Origin: Mixta tenebrionis
Lineage (GTDB): Bacteria > Pseudomonadota > Gammaproteobacteria > Enterobacterales > Enterobacteriaceae
Reading direction: 5' to 3'
Assembly: GCF_006517625.1 (NCBI RefSeq)
Contig: NZ_VHQI01000008.1
Location: 13,050-77,049 of the forward strand
DNA length: 64,000 nucleotides
Position 1 is the first letter of the stretch; each line of letters opens with the position of its first letter. The notes under the pieces are model-generated. The model was not told the DNA's origin. It worked only from the letters and a program-made list of their open reading frames with translations, and made no database searches. The translations under genes were made by a program, and so were the position numbers. Below are positions 63,956 to 64,000 of the stretch, in pieces.

Positions 63956-64000
63956 ATGACTGTGACTAATAAAGCACTCGCTTCACTTCCGCTTTCAAAA
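63956..64000 (+). CDS. Start of a probable SOS-regulated gene, cut by the window edge
   Basis: Only 15 codons are visible: MTVTNKALASLPLSK. AAGGA lies 8 nt before the ATG, and the strong promoter and LexA-like box lie 58-108 bp upstream. The residues do not identify a family. SOS-controlled genes at such accessory loci include cell-division inhibitors, bacteriocins and prophage or toxin genes, but nothing here decides between them. Confidence 0.75.
   Translation, partial: MTVTNKALASLPLSK

Overview
The window is chromosomal DNA from a GC-rich member of the Enterobacterales. The family is probably Erwiniaceae (Pantoea, Mixta or Erwinia-like). This rests on protein similarity recalled from memory and on gene order, so the genus is an inference. 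Genes run in nearly the same order as around 8.7-9.6 min of the Escherichia coli chromosome: yajQ, panE, yajL, thiI, xseB-ispA-dxs, pgpA-thiL-nusB-ribE-ribD-nrdR, yajI, secF-secD-yajC-tgt-queA, acpH, proY-brnQ, phoR-phoB, sbcD-sbcC, mak, rdgC, ppnP, aroM, yaiA-aroL, yaiI, proC, iraP. No rRNA, tRNA, CRISPR array, transposase or integrase was found.

Layout. 1-353 is a tandem repeat array next to yajQ. 354-5506 holds yajQ, panE and yajL, an inserted phage-type lysis cassette (GH108 endolysin plus nested spanins, 2869-3948), and thiI. 5736-8756 is an isoprenoid operon. 8909-12986 is a minus-strand block for phospholipid, thiamine, riboflavin and transcription factors. 13169-19448 holds yajI, the Sec accessory genes and the queuosine genes. 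19552-25859 holds acpH, an MscM/YbdG-like channel (in the place of E. coli malZ), proY, brnQ and a MetE-like methyltransferase with a MetJ-type operator. 26257-29213 is a phoB-phoR-PstS-like operon behind a Pho box. 29418-34321 is sbcDC with an unusually long, glutamine-rich SbcC. 34392-39742 holds a TolA-domain lipoprotein, mak, rdgC, ppnP, aroM, a gap of about 1 kb, then yaiA and aroL with a TyrR-type box. 40027-43479 holds yaiI, proC and iraP with three lineage-specific genes between them.

From 43480 rightward the window leaves the conserved order and becomes an accessory zone of stress and surface genes. It holds a KGG-repeat protein, a cold-shock protein, a YmgB/AriR-like regulator, a GNAT enzyme, an I78 inhibitor lipoprotein and a 21-codon small gene behind an RcsAB-like palindrome. 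These are followed by a CHASE4-PAS-GGDEF-EAL protein, a CPBP protease and a complete Opp/Nik-type ABC importer. Small orphan genes, sad, a HxlR regulator remnant, a Cof-type HAD phosphatase, an SDR and a second ZapE/AFG1-type ATPase come next. The right end is AT-rich. It holds a 29-codon hydrophobic small gene and a strong promoter with a near-consensus LexA box in front of a gene cut off by the window edge.

The best leads for something new are: the holin-less lysis cassette; the LexA-controlled truncated gene and nearby mini-membrane protein; the possible Rcs/c-di-GMP surface-switch neighbourhood at 45.5-49.7 kb; the TolA-domain-III-only lipoprotein; and the alternating 73/74-bp repeats at the left edge.
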